A DNA stretch of 7,054 nucleotides from Cyclobacteriaceae bacterium (lineage in GTDB: Bacteria > Bacteroidota > Bacteroidia > Cytophagales > Cyclobacteriaceae), in the NCBI GenBank assembly GCA_028279155.1, contig JANQST010000574.1, forward strand, positions 1-7,054, read 5' to 3'. Position 1 is the stretch's first letter. Each line of letters starts with the position of its first letter. The notes under the pieces were generated by a model that saw nothing but the letters and a program-made list of their open reading frames with translations, was not told where the DNA came from and searched no databases. Positions 4,262 through 7,054 of the stretch are shown one piece after another. Made by a program: the position numbers and the translations under genes.

Positions 4262-7054
4262 TTTATCAATACGTTTTTAACAACAACCTCATTATTATTC
4301 CTGATCTTCAACAGGTATATACCCGGATTTAAACCTTCCAGTTCGATTTCAATCTTTTCATTTGTTTGTGATAAGATCCTGGTATTGGTCAAAACCTGGC
4401 TTCCACTCACGGTAAAGAGTCCTAAGCTATATTCATCAGAAATTAATCCACTCAAATTAACCGTTAATAAATCAGTTGCCGGATTAGGATACACTATTAT
4501 CTGTTCTTCAATGTCACCAATGCCCAATGGATTCTCATCGATGATATCATTCAAATTGACTGTGATCGATACCATCGCGACACCACCATTTCCATCATCT
4601 GCATCGACTATCAAATTAAATACTGGTGTTGTTTCATAATCAAGGACAGTTTCGTCATTGACTGTTAATATTCCGGTAGTACTTCCAAGCGCAAACGCAT
4701 TGTTGGTATTTCCCGAAACAATAGAATACGTCAATGGGTCTCCTTCAGGGTCAATTGCTACAACCGCACCAAGTGTTGTACCATTAGAACTGTTTTCATC
4801 TATGTAAAAAATATAGGATAGATCAGGTGGTTGATTTGTTCCCGTAATTTCTCCGGTTACCGGAAAGGTAAATGGGTTCTCATTTGCATCATTGTTCGTG
4901 ATGGTAATTGTGGTAGCAAATGTCCCATCGCTTGAGCCATCAAGTGTAATAGAAAACGTTTCTGTAGCTCCAATGGAAACAGATGCAGGGACACCCGTGA
5001 CTGAATAGGAAGTTGACGAGGAAGTAATTGAACTAATGGTTAATATGGCATCACCTGTGTTCTCGATCGCAAAGCTCTGAGTAATGTCATTAGTTATCGC
5101 TGCTGAACCAATGTCTACAGCAGTACCCTGGGCACCAATTAGTGCTGTTCCTGTATTGTCTGTGCCAACAAATACACCAATTTCCGGAGCGGTGATAAGT
5201 GTGTTTTCAAACCAAACCACTTTCGCTCCCCGTCCCCCAGCTATCACATCCAAATCTCCATCTGAATCCAAGTCTGACACAAAAACATCTTCGATGGTTG
5301 TACTGGTTGAAGTCGTTCTGGTTAGGAAATTACCAGCTCCATCGTTTTCATAAAATCTCAGCGACAAATGGCTTCCTGTCACCAGGTCAGTATCCCCATC
5401 CCCATCCAGGTCAGCCGCATGCAAATCATTTCCTCCAATAGAGGCTGAGATTACATTTTCAGTGAAATTTTGAGAACCGTCATTCACAAACCAGGAAATT
5501 TGAGTGGTTGTAGTCATCGCCAAATCGATACTCCCATCTCCGTTAAAATCACCCGCTGCAAGCCCCTCATATTGTGATGTTAGTGAGGTTGCCGTAATTG
5601 AATGTGTTGTGAATTCTTGAGTTCCATCGTTTTCTAACCACCCAAGCGCATCACCATTGAAGCTTAGCAACACATCAGCGTCCCCATCTTCATCCACATC
5701 GACTACTTCCAGATCGCTTGGCCTGTCTACTGTCGAAGAAAATATAATATTGTTCGTAAAGTTGGCACTTCCATCATTTTCAAACCATCGGACAAAATGG
5801 GTGAAACTAGATACAAATGCTCCAACAATGTCCAGGTCACCGTCTTTATCAAAATCCACCACCTGGATATCTACTACGCCGAATCCTACTCCTACCTGGT
5901 AGATAAAAGTCTCTGTGAAATTTTGGGATCCATCATTTTCGTACCAATCCAACCGACCATTGTATGCACCTAACAAGTCGATATCACCGTCTAAATCCAG
6001 ATCAGCCGCCCCGGCAGTTTCTGAAGACGACAATGAAGGTACAGCCGCTATCTGACGTGTAAATTGCTCACTTCCATCATTCTCATACCAGGCGATACCA
6101 TCTTCAATTCCATCATAAATCGCGGCTACATCCATAGATCCATCTTTATTCACATCTATCGCAACAACCGTTTCTACGCCGGTGTTGGTAAAAACATTGT
6201 AAATATCTGATTCCTGTAAAAGTGTAGGGACAGATGGAGAGGGATTGCTTGAAACTTTAAACTCAAGAAAGTATCCATTGGTCAAGAATCCACCACCCAT
6301 GCTTCTCACATCGGATGATAATGTCAGTTGGATAGTCTCCCCTGCCTTGAAATCTGTGGCTGGATTGAAGGTAATGACATTGGTAGCACCTCCGCTAATA
6401 GCTCCATCGATTCGTCCTGTTTCATTCCCAACAACCAACAGCGTCGAATTGTCCAAAGTAAAAGGATCAACGTTCTGATCAAATGTTACAACGATGTTAT
6501 CGCTTAGGTTAACCCCAGTGTCATTGCTTTGAGGTGTGGTTGCTGTTACATTTAGAGGTACCATTGTTCTTGTGTCAATTGCCAGGTATTGAGGATCCGT
6601 TGCAATAGCATCGGCAATCGTTGTGACAGCATCAGTCATTGAGATTGATACAATGCTGTTGTTCAATCGGTCAATAACATACATTAATTCTCTATCTATA
6701 TCAAGATCAATGGAACCCGGGTCCGTCAGTTGTGTTGATTGTGTTGCTTCTGATGAGCCATCTAAATTGGCTCTTTGAATGTTGCCATTTTCTGTCCAAA
6801 ATACACGGCCATTCACAAGGTCTAATGCAATTCCCCTGAAATTGTTTCCGGCCTTGGTAATCAGATTTTCATCACCCGTTCCATCCAGGTTTGCACGTCG
6901 AACTTCAGCATTTGCCCCATTCACCAGGTAATACATTTTCCCTGCATTAAGATCGAGAGCAATATCCTGTAAACCACTAATGTTGACCAAAACTTCAGCA
7001 TTGGCGCCATCAAAATCGACACGCCTTATTTGATCATTAGCAGCATCGCACCAA
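4258..7054 (-). CDS. Large multidomain T9SS-secreted protein with two beta-propellers (5' partial)
   Basis: The frame is open to the right edge: before the TTG at 6990 it continues through WCDAANDQIRRVDFDGANAE, so the true start and signal peptide lie outside. About 931 residues are visible. Domain order by nucleotide position is as follows. 7053-6565: YWTD/LDLR-B-like propeller blades (repeated RRxxxDGxxxE and IALDL). 6561-6253: SbsA-type Ig-like domain (TPQSNDTGV, VVTFDQNV). 6201-5200: seven FG-GAP/VCBS units, each with a Dx(D/N)xDGxxD calcium loop and a W(Y/F)ENDGSxxF strand, spaced 46-52 residues, fitting a seven-bladed propeller. 5190-4840: HYDIN-like/choice-of-anchor-D domain (FAIENTGDAILTI). 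4833-4543: cadherin-like domain (AIDPEGDPLTY, DADDGNGG). 4515-4261: T9SS sorting domain with YPNP at 4491-4480 and final KNVLIK. It is probably a surface or released calcium-binding protein for binding partners or glycans; no catalytic domain is visible. Its TGA overlaps the ATG of the small cadherin-like gene, implying coupled translation. Confidence 0.92.
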   Translation of the reverse strand, partial: WCDAANDQIRRVDFDGANAEVLVNISGLQDIALDLNAGKMYYLVNGANAEVRRANLDGTGDENLITKAGNNFRGIALDLVNGRVFWTENGNIQRANLDGSSEATQSTQLTDPGSIDLDIDRELMYVIDRLNNSIVSISMTDAVTTIADAIATDPQYLAIDTRTMVPLNVTATTPQSNDTGVNLSDNIVVTFDQNVDPFTLDNSTLLVVGNETGRIDGAISGGATNVITFNPATDFKAGETIQLTLSSDVRSMGGGFLTNGYFLEFKVSSNPSPSVPTLLQESDIYNVFTNTGVETVVAIDVNKDGSMDVAAIYDGIEDGIAWYENDGSEQFTRQIAAVPSLSSSETAGAADLDLDGDIDLLGAYNGRLDWYENDGSQNFTETFIYQVGVGFGVVDIQVVDFDKDGDLDIVGAFVSSFTHFVRWFENDGSANFTNNIIFSSTVDRPSDLEVVDVDEDGDADVLLSFNGDALGWLENDGTQEFTTHSITATSLTSQYEGLAAGDFNGDGSIDLAMTTTTQISWFVNDGSQNFTENVISASIGGNDLHAADLDGDGDTDLVTGSHLSLRFYENDGAGNFLTRTTSTSTTIEDVFVSDLDSDGDLDVIAGGRGAKVVWFENTLITAPEIGVFVGTDNTGTALIGAQGTAVDIGSAAITNDITQSFAIENTGDAILTISSITSSSTSYSVTGVPASVSIGATETFSITLDGSSDGTFATTITITNNDANENPFTFPVTGEITGTNQPPDLSYIFYIDENSSNGTTLGAVVAIDPEGDPLTYSIVSGNTNNAFALGSTTGILTVNDETVLDYETTPVFNLIVDADDGNGGVAMVSITVNLNDIIDENPLGIGDIEEQIIVYPNPATDLLTVNLSGLISDEYSLGLFTVSGSQVLTNTRILSQTNEKIEIELEGLNPGIYLLKIRNNNEVVVKNVLIK

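Noticed and set aside
4385..6478. Several plus-strand open frames of 77-89 codons opposite the large secreted gene
   Set aside because: They are antisense shadows of the repeated FG-GAP and cadherin coding sequence, rich in S/P/T with no domain features.
6988..6990. TTG as the start of the large secreted protein
   Set aside because: The frame continues in-register with propeller-repeat sequence to the right edge, and no signal peptide follows the TTG, so the gene is truncated by the window.

Overview
The window looks like a chromosomal segment of a free-living Bacteroidota bacterium, most likely Cytophagales or Flavobacteriia. Two minus-strand proteins end in the YPNP-type C-terminal domain that sends cargo through the type IX secretion system (T9SS), which is confined to that phylum. 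The base composition is AT-leaning, and the starts lack clear Shine-Dalgarno sequences, which is usual there. No species can be named from sequence alone.

Layout, left to right. (1) The last codons of a CBS-domain protein (1-77). (2) A gene-free stretch of about 630 bp (78-706) packed with three different repeat types: an inverted pair of a 28-bp hairpin element, a 60-bp element that can fold as a three-way junction, and a 21-bp imperfect tandem repeat with a 42-bp higher-order period. (3) A plus-strand gene pair whose stop and start share one base (TAATG): a TetR-like protein with an unusual helix-turn-helix, then an ABC1/AarF/UbiB-type atypical kinase. (4) A plus-strand alpha/beta-hydrolase lipoprotein. 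(5) Seven bases beyond its stop, a convergent minus-strand pair with a 4-nt overlap. The upstream gene, cut by the right edge, encodes a large multidomain secreted protein: YWTD-like propeller, Ig-like domain, seven-unit FG-GAP/VCBS propeller, HYDIN-like domain, cadherin-like domain and T9SS tail. The downstream gene is a 211-residue secreted protein consisting only of a signal peptide, cadherin-like domain and T9SS tail.

How the genes work together. The TetR-like/ABC1 pair is probably one translationally coupled unit acting in quinone or membrane-lipid homeostasis; that role is inferred from the family. The two T9SS proteins are evidently co-expressed, and the small one looks like a duplicate of the C-terminal end of the large one (54 of 97 residues identical by hand count over the cadherin-like domain, no gaps). 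They are probably exported together to the cell surface or medium. I found no phage, insertion sequence, CRISPR array, RNA gene or known defence system. The most unusual features are the repeat-dense intergenic region and the domain-duplicated secreted pair.
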